From positions 34,801-98,800 of the forward strand of contig JAJYBU010000014.1 in assembly GCA_021778845.1 (NCBI GenBank): DNA of 64,000 bases, in the 5' to 3' direction. This stretch comes from Acidobacteriota bacterium. GTDB lineage: Bacteria > Acidobacteriota > Terriglobia > Terriglobales > Acidobacteriaceae. Positions 27,762 through 35,878 of this stretch are shown here, in pieces. Position 1 is the stretch's first letter; each line of letters begins with the position of its first letter. The notes under the pieces are model-generated. The model ran no database searches, was not told the DNA's origin, and saw only the letters and a list, made by a program, of their open reading frames with translations. The translations under genes and the position numbers were made by a program.

Positions 27762-28079
27762 TTATTTCTTCTGTAGCGTGCGGATGTAAGCGACTACGTC
27801 CTTGATTTGCGCATCGGTAAGCTTCCCCGAGTAGGCGGGCATCTTGCCTTTGCCAGTGGTGGTAATCGCAATCAGATTTGCGGTGGGCTCCTTTACAGCG
27901 GCCGGGGCCAGGAAAGACGGAGCCTTCATCGCCTTTCCAGCGGGAGTGCTGCCCGAACCATCCGCCGCGTGGCACATCAGGCACTTGGCGGTGTAGGTCG
28001 CCGCGCCCGAGTTCTGGGCGACGGCGGGTAGGGTGGTAGCTGCCATGGCAGCTACCAATACTAGTCCTGGATTCTTCAT
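27762..28079 (-). CDS. Small monoheme cytochrome c (first of three)
   Basis: 105 residues from ATG 28079, chosen because AGGAG lies 8 nt upstream; the track start adds six residues. Signal peptide MKNPGLVLVAAMAATTLPAVAQ, heme motif CLMCH, distal Met in KMPAYSGKLTDAQIKDVVAYIRTL. It begins 46 bp after the stop of the outer-membrane barrel gene, so it is probably cotranscribed with the barrel and decaheme cytochrome. Confidence 0.9.
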   Translation of the reverse strand: MKNPGLVLVAAMAATTLPAVAQNSGAATYTAKCLMCHAADGSGSTPAGKAMKAPSFLAPAAVKEPTANLIAITTTGKGKMPAYSGKLTDAQIKDVVAYIRTLQKK

Positions 28080-28125
28080 GTTCAATCTCCTGTTCATACT
28101 GAATGCAATTTGCTACAGCGTTGAT

Positions 28126-30699
28126 TTAGAACTCGTAATGCATCGAGAGTGTAAGGAGGTTGGCGTGGAAGTTTCTGGGAGCAGTGAACCCGTAGGCGGG
28201 TCCGCTTCTCGCGGTATTCGGCACCGTGCTGCACAGTACAGGCGTCAGAGACGGTGTGCCAATCGCAGCCAGCGCGTTCGTGTTGCAATACTCCGCGCCG
28301 GAAGGACCGCCCTCACCATAACCGTAGTAGTCGTACTCGCCCTTCCAGATCAGCCCTGGGTGAACCGTCCATGCAACGCTGACAAAGGGGGTCTGGTATG
28401 CGGATACCAATGAACCATTTACATCGCCGGTATCGGTGAAGAGCCGGCTGCCGTTCACGGAGCTGATGCGATAGCCGAGATCCGACTGGAACTTGGGAAC
28501 CGGAATCAGCGACAGAGCGACCGAGCCGTACTGGGTTGGAGCGTCCTCGAAGTCCTTCACTGGGCCAGTCAGGACGGTGTTCGATCCGTACCCTTTAGCG
28601 ATCGGAATGCAGAGGGACCCGGTCGAGGTTGCAACGCCCGAGTAGACGCCCCCTCCGGGCAGGAAGCTCGCCGCGGCTTCAACGCAGCTATTGGTCGACG
28701 TGTACACATCGTCATAGGCGTAGTTGAGGTCCAATCCGTAATGCTGGTTTGGCATCAGATTCGCGCCCAGGCTCACTACCCGGGTGTGGCTGAGGTGGCC
28801 CAGTATGAACGGGGAGGCGGTGCCTGTGTTGTTGGTGTTGTTGTGCTGTTCCAGGTCGTTGTAAGCACCTGAAAGGGTCGCCCACGTCTTCGGGTGATAT
28901 ACCGTGTGCACTCTGTAGTGCTGCGTCTCCCGCGGATCTATAGGCGTGAGGACGTTATCGTTATAAATGAACTCGGCGCTACCATTGACGGTCCAGTTGT
29001 TGGAAGGACGCAGAGCAACCGTGAGGATTCCGCCATTTTCGTTGATTTTCACCACCGCGCTGTTGGTGCCAGTCGCTGCATCCTGAACGATGGTGTTAGA
29101 GCGGTAGCGATAGGTGAGCGAGAACGCGGCGCGTGCTGACGGATCCCAGCCTATCGTCGCGTTGTTGATGATGAACCTTTGACCGAAGTAGCCAGTAAGC
29201 GCCGTACCATAGGCTGGACCTCCTTCAAAGGGCCCGTTGCCAGTGGTCACAGTGGCGGAGCTCAGCGCGGGGTTGTTGATGGTGTCCGTGCCCGAGGCGA
29301 TCTTCTCGGTGGTTCCGCTCGTGAACTCGGCAGCGCCGGGCTGATGGACATTGGAGAAGGTGATCTGATCAGAGAAGTTGACCTTCTTGGTTGCCTGCCA
29401 GGTGATGCCATAGTCCGCGGCGATTACACGCCGCTGGGCGTATGCAAAGCCGGTGTATGAGGTTGAGCGGGTAGTGCTGCTCAAACCTTTGAAGTTCTCG
29501 TAATAGTTGGGCAGATTCATGTTCGCTTTGGTATAGCGCAGATCGCCATTCATCACGATGTTCTTGATGCTGGAGCTTTGCATCCGGAAGATCTCCGTGG
29601 GGAAGATCTCACGCGTCGGCTGAGAGCGGAAGTAGCTGCGGATCACGTAGCACGCGGGATCGATGATCGGCAACCCGCCAGTGGGATTCGCAGTAAGGAT
29701 CGAGGCCCCAACAGCGCTGCTGCAATTGGCCGTGTTGGTGAGCACACCGCTGCTGTTATAGCCATAGGGCATGGAGCTTTGGTAGCTATGCAGCAGCGCA
29801 ACCCTGGTTCCGTCCGCCTCCTGCACGGTAAAGTATTGAGGAGCCATGGTGAAGTAGGAGTCGCCCTTGTAATGGTCGACCTGCTCTTCGAAGGTGAACT
29901 TGGTGCCGTTGACAGGCTTCCAATCGATTCCCCCGGTGAAGTCGTCCGTGCTGTTGCGCTGATATTCCTCGAGGATAAGTTCCTGTCCCGCGATGGAGTT
30001 GCCGCTCGGAGTCTGGCTCGGCCCCTGGAAGATGTTCTGCGAATAGGCGAAGCGCAAAGTCACCTTCGACAGCGGGAAGAGGGTCAGATTGGTGTCCGTC
30101 ATGCGGCGCACCGTGTTGAACATGAAGGGGGATTGCAGGACCTGCGGCGATGGATACGGGGTCGTGGAACCGCTGATGGGAATGGAGTACCCGGCAGGGA
30201 TGTTCGGATTCCCGAGCAGATCGTAGTCAAAGTACTGGCGGTCACGCCGGAAGGTACCGGCGAACTCGTAGAGCTTGCCCTTGGAAAAGTCGAGTCTGGC
30301 GAAGTTGTTGGGGTCTCCGCCAAATCCTGTGGTGAAGGCTGAGAGCTGGTCGAGCAGCGAGTGCTTGCTGCCGGGTACGGCATGCAGTGTAAACGCCTGG
30401 CCTAATACCCTTGGGCCGGAGTGAAGATTGACCAGGGTGTCATACATGGCACCGCTGCCATAGATTCCGGCGACGTGACCACCGAGGTCCGCCGTCTGAT
30501 GGACAACAAATCCATCCTGAAGCGTGGGTTGGGGTTCTTGTGAAACGCTGGAGGAATTCGCAGCAAGGGCAGCGCCCTGAGCACCTGCGATTCCCGTCAT
30601 CAGCAGTAGAATAGCGACTCCAATGCTCCCTGCGACCCGGCGGGTCCTGCTACATGTGGGATCTTCATTGGATTGCCGACCAAGTTTCATCTTTATCAT
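28126..30699 (-). CDS. PioB/MtrB-like outer-membrane beta-barrel (porin partner of decaheme cytochrome)
   Basis: About 857 residues from ATG 30699 (GAGG 7 nt upstream; the track uses a GTG four codons earlier). Signal peptide near AILLLMTGIAGAQG. The mature chain alternates amphipathic strands and polar turns throughout, and ends in a Phe-terminated strand (LLTLSMHYEF), typical of outer-membrane barrels. The segment SKGKLYEFAGTFRRDRQYFD resembles the N-terminal strand region of PioB/MtrB proteins. The strongest support is position: 120 bp downstream of the decaheme DmsE/MtrA gene on the same strand. No CXXC pair is present near the N-terminus. It would sheath the decaheme wire through the outer membrane. 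The family call from sequence alone is moderate. Confidence 0.72.
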   Translation of the reverse strand: MIKMKLGRQSNEDPTCSRTRRVAGSIGVAILLLMTGIAGAQGAALAANSSSVSQEPQPTLQDGFVVHQTADLGGHVAGIYGSGAMYDTLVNLHSGPRVLGQAFTLHAVPGSKHSLLDQLSAFTTGFGGDPNNFARLDFSKGKLYEFAGTFRRDRQYFDYDLLGNPNIPAGYSIPISGSTTPYPSPQVLQSPFMFNTVRRMTDTNLTLFPLSKVTLRFAYSQNIFQGPSQTPSGNSIAGQELILEEYQRNSTDDFTGGIDWKPVNGTKFTFEEQVDHYKGDSYFTMAPQYFTVQEADGTRVALLHSYQSSMPYGYNSSGVLTNTANCSSAVGASILTANPTGGLPIIDPACYVIRSYFRSQPTREIFPTEIFRMQSSSIKNIVMNGDLRYTKANMNLPNYYENFKGLSSTTRSTSYTGFAYAQRRVIAADYGITWQATKKVNFSDQITFSNVHQPGAAEFTSGTTEKIASGTDTINNPALSSATVTTGNGPFEGGPAYGTALTGYFGQRFIINNATIGWDPSARAAFSLTYRYRSNTIVQDAATGTNSAVVKINENGGILTVALRPSNNWTVNGSAEFIYNDNVLTPIDPRETQHYRVHTVYHPKTWATLSGAYNDLEQHNNTNNTGTASPFILGHLSHTRVVSLGANLMPNQHYGLDLNYAYDDVYTSTNSCVEAAASFLPGGGVYSGVATSTGSLCIPIAKGYGSNTVLTGPVKDFEDAPTQYGSVALSLIPVPKFQSDLGYRISSVNGSRLFTDTGDVNGSLVSAYQTPFVSVAWTVHPGLIWKGEYDYYGYGEGGPSGAEYCNTNALAAIGTPSLTPVLCSTVPNTARSGPAYGFTAPRNFHANLLTLSMHYEF

Positions 30700-30819
30700 T
30701 TCAAGCCTCACTTGAATAAAACTCGCTTACCTAAAAGCCTTGAATCCGCGTGCAAAGCGATGCGGAGTCCACGCCGCTCCCTCCCTTGGCTGCAAGGGAG
30801 CGACGCAGGTCCATAATCA

Positions 30820-31767
30820 TTACCGGAGGAACGCCGAATTCATGTTTGAACCATGAATGTAGGTGTGGCAGCTCGTACACGGCACGCTGTCCGACGATCC
30901 CTGGCCCTGCCCGTGCACGTTGTCGGCACCGACCAGGCTGTGGCACTGATTGCACAGCGTATTGATGTTGGGCATATTCAACAGCCGGGCATTCACTGAA
31001 CCGTGCGGGGTGTGGCAGGCCAGACAGCCTTCGGCCTTGACCGGCGGATGCTCATACACGAACGGTCCACGCGTCTCCGTGTGGCACTTGGTGCAGATAA
31101 GATTCTGATCCGCGGTCTGCTTCAGATTGTTCGGCAGGAACGTGCCGTGCACATTGTGGCAGTCGCTGCACTTGATGAGGCCTTCGTTTACCCGGTGATG
31201 AAAGGGCATGTTGAACGCCGGCTTGATGTCGGTGTGACACTTGTAGCAGAGGGTCGGCTGCGTGGCGACCAGCAGCTTCGTATCCGGCACCGACTTGTGA
31301 ACGCTGTGACAGCTCAGGCAGGTTACGTCGGCCTTGGCGTGCGGCGAGCGCAGGAAGTCGGGGTGCGTGTTGGCGTGGCAACCCAGGCAGGTCTTGTCGA
31401 TCTGCTGGGGCGTCAGCTTGTCGAAGCGGACGATCTTGGTGACATCGCCACCGCCGTCCACGTGCGCCTGCCCTGGTCCGTGGCAGCTCTCGCAGGTGGC
31501 GCCAGCGCCGCCATGCTTGAGCGCCAGCTTGGAGTGCGGGTTATCAGCCATGGCATCCGCCTTATCCTTGTGGCAGGTTGCGCAGGTATCGTTGCCTACG
31601 TAGCCATTCTGGCTGGCGGCGGGAACAGCCGCGGCGGTCGAATGCTTCAGAGTTTGGGTCTGGGGCTGCGTCTGGGCAGTTGCCACGCGGGCACCGCACG
31701 CGGTCAGAACCCCGACCGCCGCAACCAGAAGGAAGAACATCGTTATTTTGCGGGGCAATTGCCACAT
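30820..31767 (-). CDS. DmsE/MtrA-family decaheme c-type cytochrome
   Basis: 315 residues, signal peptide with a possible lipobox (GVLTAC) and an alternative cleavage after ATAQ. Ten heme motifs: CATCH, CESCH, CLGCH, CLSCH, CYKCH, CSDCH, CTKCH, CLACH, CNQCH, CTSCH. The spacing and segments such as VGNDTCATCHKDK, LSCHSVHK and LACHTPHGS match the DmsE/MtrA family, which carries electrons through an outer-membrane barrel. The barrel gene follows after an intergenic hairpin (30781-30800). Two perfect TGTGA-N6-TCACA palindromes lie 107 and 261 bp upstream of the ATG. First gene of the cytochrome island. Confidence 0.93.
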   Translation of the reverse strand: MWQLPRKITMFFLLVAAVGVLTACGARVATAQTQPQTQTLKHSTAAAVPAASQNGYVGNDTCATCHKDKADAMADNPHSKLALKHGGAGATCESCHGPGQAHVDGGGDVTKIVRFDKLTPQQIDKTCLGCHANTHPDFLRSPHAKADVTCLSCHSVHKSVPDTKLLVATQPTLCYKCHTDIKPAFNMPFHHRVNEGLIKCSDCHNVHGTFLPNNLKQTADQNLICTKCHTETRGPFVYEHPPVKAEGCLACHTPHGSVNARLLNMPNINTLCNQCHSLVGADNVHGQGQGSSDSVPCTSCHTYIHGSNMNSAFLR

Positions 31768-31873
31768 ACGGTAACACCTCTATTTGGCGCGTTAGTTTTG
31801 TTGCACAATCTGCTGCTTGAAGTCGGCCATGCCATCAACAGCAGCAACCATAGTTCAGCTGTCTCGAACTACC

Positions 31874-31889
31874 TGTGACTTTCATCACA
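31874..31889. promoter_or_regulatory. CRP-type site TGTGACTTTCATCACA
   Basis: Perfect TGTGA-N6-TCACA, 107 bp upstream of the decaheme cytochrome start. Matches the DNA code expected for the R-E-x3-R recognition helix of the Crp/Fnr protein encoded 0.7 kb away. Confidence 0.75.
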
Positions 31890-32027
31890 AATGCCAATAA
31901 AAAAATGACGCATTTGTCAGATTGCCTCATGCTGGCACATCAAGTAGCTGATAATAAACTTCTTATACTAGAAGAAAGGACTGAATCTTAGGACGATATA
32001 CGGTGAAATAGTGCGAATATCGGATAT

Positions 32028-32043
32028 TGTGATGCGCATCACA
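32028..32043. promoter_or_regulatory. CRP-type site TGTGATGCGCATCACA
   Basis: A fully palindromic 16-mer with both TGTGA half sites, 261 bp upstream of the decaheme cytochrome gene. Probably a second site for the same regulator. Confidence 0.75.
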
Positions 32044-32266
32044 GCAGTATGTTCAGCCTAGGCATTCTATGGGGAGGGCTAGGAATTTGTACCGTCGCAG
32101 GTCCGCTTCCAGGGTCGTTGCATGTTGATGCGATCAACCAAGGAAAGTAGACGCTGATAGTAGCGTCAAGAACAGCGGCTCAGGTGTTGATAGTGGATTT
32201 AGCTGGGCCGGCTGCACCTGTACGGGAGCCTGACACCAGACGATGTAACCGAAGACAGAGTGGACG

Positions 32267-32434
32267 TTACCTTGGAAGTTGGGCGAAGCAGATGGTCGTA
32301 GCTAGATTAGCGATGAACAGCACCAGGAATGCGACGAGGATGACTACGACACCGCCCACCGTTAGCCGTTCCCAGAAATCTGAACCCTCACGCATACGCA
32401 TCTCCCGTTTTACTGGCATGACCATGGCCCTCAT
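32267..32434 (-). CDS. Small single-helix membrane protein (not on the ORF track)
   Basis: A 55-codon ORF too short for the supplied track: it opens MRAMVMPVKREMRMREGSDF, contains one strong membrane helix (VGGVVVILVAFLVLFIANLA) and ends ICFAQLPR. An internal ATG (M14, 32395) has GGGAG 6 nt upstream and would give 42 residues; this may be the true start. It is divergent from the Crp/Fnr gene and shares with it the near-consensus site at 32466-32481. The protein resembles the small membrane subunits often found with respiratory complexes only in size and topology; no family is recognised. Confidence 0.45.
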   Translation of the reverse strand: MRAMVMPVKREMRMREGSDFWERLTVGGVVVILVAFLVLFIANLATTICFAQLPR

Positions 32435-32465
32435 CAGCAACTTTACAGCGCGTACTGAGGTTTGC

Positions 32466-32481
32466 AGTGACCACGGTCACA
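32466..32481. promoter_or_regulatory. CRP-type site AGTGACCACGGTCACA
   Basis: One mismatch from TGTGA-N6-TCACA, 85 bp upstream of the Crp/Fnr start and 32 bp upstream of the divergent small membrane ORF. Suggests autoregulation. Confidence 0.6.
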
Positions 32482-32565
32482 TGCGCAGCATGGGCTGTCC
32501 TGTGGCGTTGAAGCACCGCGGGCAGCAAACCCGGCCCCATATTCCTTTCTAGAGAGCAGACACGA

Positions 32566-33279
32566 ATGACACTTCTTCAACAACACGCCAACACCAGCTG
32601 CAACAACTGTTCGGATCGTTCGCTGCGCATCCTGTGCGATCTTTCGGGGCCGGCGCGGGTGGACTTCGAGTCGCTGGGCATGCAGATGAAGCTGCCGAAG
32701 CGCTCGATCATCTTCCAGGAAGATGACGTTTGTGACGCCGCCACGATTGTCTGCATGGGGCAGGTCAAGCTGTCCTGCACCTCGCGCGAAGGCAAGACGC
32801 ACATTCTGAAGATTGCGGTTCCGGGAGACCTGCTGGGGCTGGGCGCGGCGATCTCGGGAACGCACTTCGAGGTGACGGCGGAGACCATCGAGCCGTGCGT
32901 GGTGAAGAAGATTCGCCGCAGCGAGCTTCTGGCGTTTCTGGAGAAGTATGGGCAGGCGAGCATGCTGGCCGCCAAGGCGCTGTCGGAGGAGTACAAGTCG
33001 GCGTTCTTTGATGCGCGACGGCTGGCGCTGTCGGGCTCTACGGCGGGGAGACTGGCTGGAGTGCTGCTGGAATGGGGCCGGGCGGCCGCAGGTTGCAATG
33101 GCACGGACATGCGCTTCACCATGGCGCTGACGCATGAAGAGCTTGCGAATCTGGCGGGGACGTCGCGTGAGACCGTGACCCGCGCCCTGGGCAAGTTCCA
33201 GAAGGATGGATTGATCGAGATTCACGGCTCGTCCTTCCGCGTGATCTCAGCGACTGGACTGGAGAGCCTTTCCACGTAG
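32566..33279 (+). CDS. Crp/Fnr-family transcriptional regulator with N-terminal cysteine cluster
   Basis: 237 residues. An N-terminal cluster C12-x2-C15-x8-C24 (SCNNCSDRSLRILCDL) and C111 in TAETIEPCVVKKI, which falls where FNR has its fourth ligand (C122), suggest a possible 4Fe-4S centre; three further Cys (56, 63, 71) are present. The cyclic-nucleotide-binding-type barrel spans about 30-140 (VPGDLLGLGAAISG). The winged helix spans about 150-225 with recognition helix TSRETVTRALGKFQKDGLI. R-E-x3-R corresponds to CRP Arg180-Glu181-Arg185, predicting TGTGA half sites, and such sites are abundant nearby. It probably controls the surrounding respiratory genes in response to oxygen or redox state (inference). 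Confidence 0.9.
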   Translation: MTLLQQHANTSCNNCSDRSLRILCDLSGPARVDFESLGMQMKLPKRSIIFQEDDVCDAATIVCMGQVKLSCTSREGKTHILKIAVPGDLLGLGAAISGTHFEVTAETIEPCVVKKIRRSELLAFLEKYGQASMLAAKALSEEYKSAFFDARRLALSGSTAGRLAGVLLEWGRAAAGCNGTDMRFTMALTHEELANLAGTSRETVTRALGKFQKDGLIEIHGSSFRVISATGLESLST

Positions 33280-33624
33280 GCGATGGAGACTCGCTCGCCG
33301 GTGGGGTTGGAGCGTCTCTCACCTCATCAACTGATCGGCTAGTACGCGTTTCACGTGCACGACAGACAGGGCCATGGCGGCGTGTGGGCCGCTGCGTCTC
33401 AGCCTGATCGCCGCTTAGATAACAACTTCGTCATGTATTAAATCTTTCATCTACGGTGGCTTGTGATAACTGTCACTGCTATTCACTTTGAAACCGCATT
33501 GAATCAAAACACGATTTGCATCGCACATACGTTACATCGGTGGTGGCGATTGTGACCGACGATGTTTGCTTTCCGAGAAATAGGGCGGATGGATCCATCC
33601 GCGCTGAGAAAGGAGTAAAGGAAG
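33280..33624. other. Intergenic region upstream of the universal stress protein
   Basis: 345 bp without a gene. It contains a near-consensus CRP-type site at 33462-33477 and a lone TGTGA half site near 33560. A strong GAAAGGAGTAAAGG ribosome-binding region precedes the usp ATG. Confidence 0.5.
33462..33477. promoter_or_regulatory. CRP-type site TGTGATAACTGTCACT
   Basis: Nine of ten half-site positions match TGTGA-N6-TCACA. It lies 163 bp upstream of the universal stress protein start. Confidence 0.5.
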
Positions 33625-34533
33625 ATGCCTGGTTTAGCCAAGAAGATGCGCTCTCCCTTTAGGCGGGTTTTATTCGCCAGCAATTTCTCAGTGGGATTCG
33701 AGGGGGCATTCCAGGCCGCACTCCATTTCTGCCAGATGAATAAAGCCTCACTGCGCATCTTGCACGTCTGCAAGGTGGATACTGCGCTCGGTACCGACGC
33801 TGGACTGTTTACGGATACTGGCGCGAGGGAGAAATCTGCGTTACGACTGTTGCGCCAGATGAAGGATCGTGCATCTGCATTGGGTGTGAGTTGCACGACG
33901 CGGCTAGAGACCGGAGTCGCGTCTGAAAAGATTCTTGCGGAGATTGAATCGGCACAGACCGACCTGGCGATTCTGGGCACAAGCGAGCCTCGCGGCTCCA
34001 AGCGGCTTGCCTTTGGACCGACAGCGGAAAAGGTGATGCGCAAGGCTACGTGCCCGATCATGACCGTGGGTCTGGTGGCTGCAGATATGATGACGCCCAA
34101 CGCTGCGCGGGGCCCGGTAATCTTTGCCACGGACTTTCATTCTGTAACTCGACAGGCAATTCACCTGGCCGTGACGTACTGCAAGAGCACAGACTTGCGA
34201 TTGCATTGCCTTCACGTGCTGCCGCGCACACTACAACCTGCGCCCGGCGACCAGACGCTGCCCGAACTTTTGACCTGCGCCTTGAAGCATCTCGTGGCAA
34301 CCAGTCCCGTCCATATCGATGAGTCGGTCTATCACGTGAGTTTTGGAAGCGAAATCTCCAACTCAGTTGTGGACTATGCGCGGCAACAGGCAGCGAGCCT
34401 GATCATTCTGGGGGTTCGCCGCTCCAGCATCCTCTCTGCGGATGATCCGTTACCGATCGTCTACCGGATTATCACGGAGGCTCCCTGCCCTGTCATGACG
34501 ATTCTGTTCGACGCTGATCCCGACCCGGAGTGA
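33625..34533 (+). CDS. Universal stress protein with two UspA domains
   Basis: 302 residues, two tandem Usp folds. Domain 1 (about 13-150) opens FRRVLFASNFSVGFEGAFQAA and ends LAILGTSEPRGSKRLAFGPT with ATCPIMTVG; the Gly-rich segment resembles the ATP-binding G-x2-G-x9-G loop imperfectly. Domain 2 (about 170-300) opens GPVIFATDFHSVTRQAIHLAV and ends LIILGVRRSSILSADDPLP with APCPVMTIL, where the nucleotide loop is poorly conserved. Cytoplasmic. Such tandem Usps are often induced under anoxia or starvation; the CRP-type site upstream and the neighbouring Crp/Fnr gene fit this. Confidence 0.9.
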   Translation: MPGLAKKMRSPFRRVLFASNFSVGFEGAFQAALHFCQMNKASLRILHVCKVDTALGTDAGLFTDTGAREKSALRLLRQMKDRASALGVSCTTRLETGVASEKILAEIESAQTDLAILGTSEPRGSKRLAFGPTAEKVMRKATCPIMTVGLVAADMMTPNAARGPVIFATDFHSVTRQAIHLAVTYCKSTDLRLHCLHVLPRTLQPAPGDQTLPELLTCALKHLVATSPVHIDESVYHVSFGSEISNSVVDYARQQAASLIILGVRRSSILSADDPLPIVYRIITEAPCPVMTILFDADPDPE

Positions 34534-34644
34534 CAGTTTAATCCTCGATCGGCGGCATCAGGTCTGACCGAGCTCTTTTCTTCAGCATGTCGATCGCGTA
34601 AGCCGGAGACGGACGAGCGAGCCCATCCACAGATCAAGAACTGC

Positions 34645-34693
34645 GCCTGTAGATCAAGGGCTATGCGTGACGCACAGCCCTTGATCTACAGGC
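34645..34693. terminator. Long inverted repeat between convergent usp and radical SAM genes
   Basis: GCCTGTAGATCAAGGGCT and its exact reverse complement AGCCCTTGATCTACAGGC form an 18-bp stem around a 13-nt centre that is itself partly self-complementary. It lies 20 bp beyond the radical SAM stop and 110 bp beyond the usp stop, so it can serve both directions. No U-tract. Confidence 0.7.
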
Positions 34694-34712
34694 ACGGTTT
34701 GCTGTGTGCAGA

Positions 34713-35867
34713 TTAGTGGACAGCGGGTTCGTAGTGGCAGAAGGGATCGCTCGCAAGCGCATCGCCGGTCGCGGCGAAGGCCCGCGCACGCGATCCGCCG
34801 CACAGAGCACGATACTCGCAGCGTCCGCACTTGCCCTTGAACAGATTGGGATTGTGAAGCGCCTGGAACATCGGAGCGTTGCGGTAGACGTCCTGAAGCT
34901 GATCGGTGCGGACGTTGCCCGTGGCCAGCGGAAGGAAGCCGGCCGGGCAGATGTCGCCCTGATTGGAGATGAACATGATGCCGTGGCCATCGCGGATGCC
35001 GAAGCCACGATAGACGGGAGTGCGCTCGATCTCGGCGGCGACCATGCCCGCCTCGCGCATGCGGCTCAGCGCAACGCGGCGATAGGACGGCGCCTCGGTG
35101 GTCGCGACCGCAAACGGAGCAACCTTCGATTGATCGTAGATCCAGTTCATCAACTGCTCGCCGCGCTCGCTGGAGATCGGCTGCAGCACCTTGCCACGGC
35201 CCACTTCGATGAGGAAGAAGAGACTCCAGCGCATCACCGGGAAGTTGCTCTTCAACAGCTCGTAGATCGCCGGAATGTCGTCGACCGTCTCCTCGGCAAC
35301 CAGGGTGTTGATCTGGATGGGAACGCCAAGGCTGGCCGCATTTTTTGCTGCGGCGATGGTCCAGTCGAAGCAGCCTTCCACGCCGCGCACCGCTTCATGG
35401 CGCGCAGCCGTGGAGCCGTCGAGGCTGAGGCCGAAGCTGTCGATGCCATGATCCCTGAGGCGGGCCATCACGTCGAGCGTGAGATCGGAGGTCGCGCTGG
35501 GAGTAATTGAGACGTTGATGCCAAGCGAGCGTGCATAGTCCAGGAGGTCAAACAAGTCCGTGCGGCGGAGGGGATCGCCACCGGTGAAGACCAGGTGCGG
35601 CGTGGGCTTGTTGAAGGCCGCGATTTGGCGCAGCAGGCTCCGTCCTTCCTCATAGGAGAGTTCGTCGGGGTGCGGCGTGGAGACAGCCTCAGCGCGGCAG
35701 TGACGGCACGCCAGGCCGCACGCCTGCGTCATCTCCCAGTAGACCAGCATCGGCTGGCTGGAGTAGTCGTGGTTGGCAGAGTGGTGCGGGTGCGTGGACG
35801 GATGTCCTTGTCTGGTGGGAGTGGTGGGGATGGTGCGAATATCCAAAGACGAAGTTGGGGACGACAT
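34713..35867 (-). CDS. Radical SAM/SPASM-domain protein, likely tetrapyrrole-related
   Basis: 384 residues from ATG 35867 (AGGAG upstream); the track start lies inside hemY. The radical SAM cluster motif C-x3-C-x2-C is in TQACGLACRHCRAEA, followed by the GGDPLRRTDLFDLLDY SAM-binding region. The C-terminal SPASM-like cluster has Cys in DICPAGFLPLATGN and GKCGRCEYRALCGGSRARA, ending in DPFCHYEP. The overall plan resembles AhbC/AhbD heme-biosynthesis enzymes, and the gene begins 11 bp after the HemY-type oxidase stop. Role in heme maturation or modification is inferred from context; the exact reaction is unknown. Confidence 0.85.
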   Translation of the reverse strand: MSSPTSSLDIRTIPTTPTRQGHPSTHPHHSANHDYSSQPMLVYWEMTQACGLACRHCRAEAVSTPHPDELSYEEGRSLLRQIAAFNKPTPHLVFTGGDPLRRTDLFDLLDYARSLGINVSITPSATSDLTLDVMARLRDHGIDSFGLSLDGSTAARHEAVRGVEGCFDWTIAAAKNAASLGVPIQINTLVAEETVDDIPAIYELLKSNFPVMRWSLFFLIEVGRGKVLQPISSERGEQLMNWIYDQSKVAPFAVATTEAPSYRRVALSRMREAGMVAAEIERTPVYRGFGIRDGHGIMFISNQGDICPAGFLPLATGNVRTDQLQDVYRNAPMFQALHNPNLFKGKCGRCEYRALCGGSRARAFAATGDALASDPFCHYEPAVH

Positions 35868-35878
35868 GGGTAGTTCTC

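Larger units (their letters stand above)
31768..32266. other. Regulatory intergenic region upstream of the cytochrome island
   Basis: 499 bp, visibly more A/T-rich than the flanking genes. It holds two CRP-type palindromes (31874 and 32028), a dyad GTTGAT-GCG-ATCAAC at 32124-32138 that resembles an FNR box but with 3-nt rather than 4-nt spacing, and TATACT/GATAAT hexamers around 31950-31970. No coding ORF is convincing. Confidence 0.6.

Noticed and set aside
32124-32138. FNR box GTTGAT-GCG-ATCAAC
   Set aside because: The spacing between half sites is 3 nt instead of 4, and the local regulator has a CRP-type recognition helix. Kept only as a dyad.
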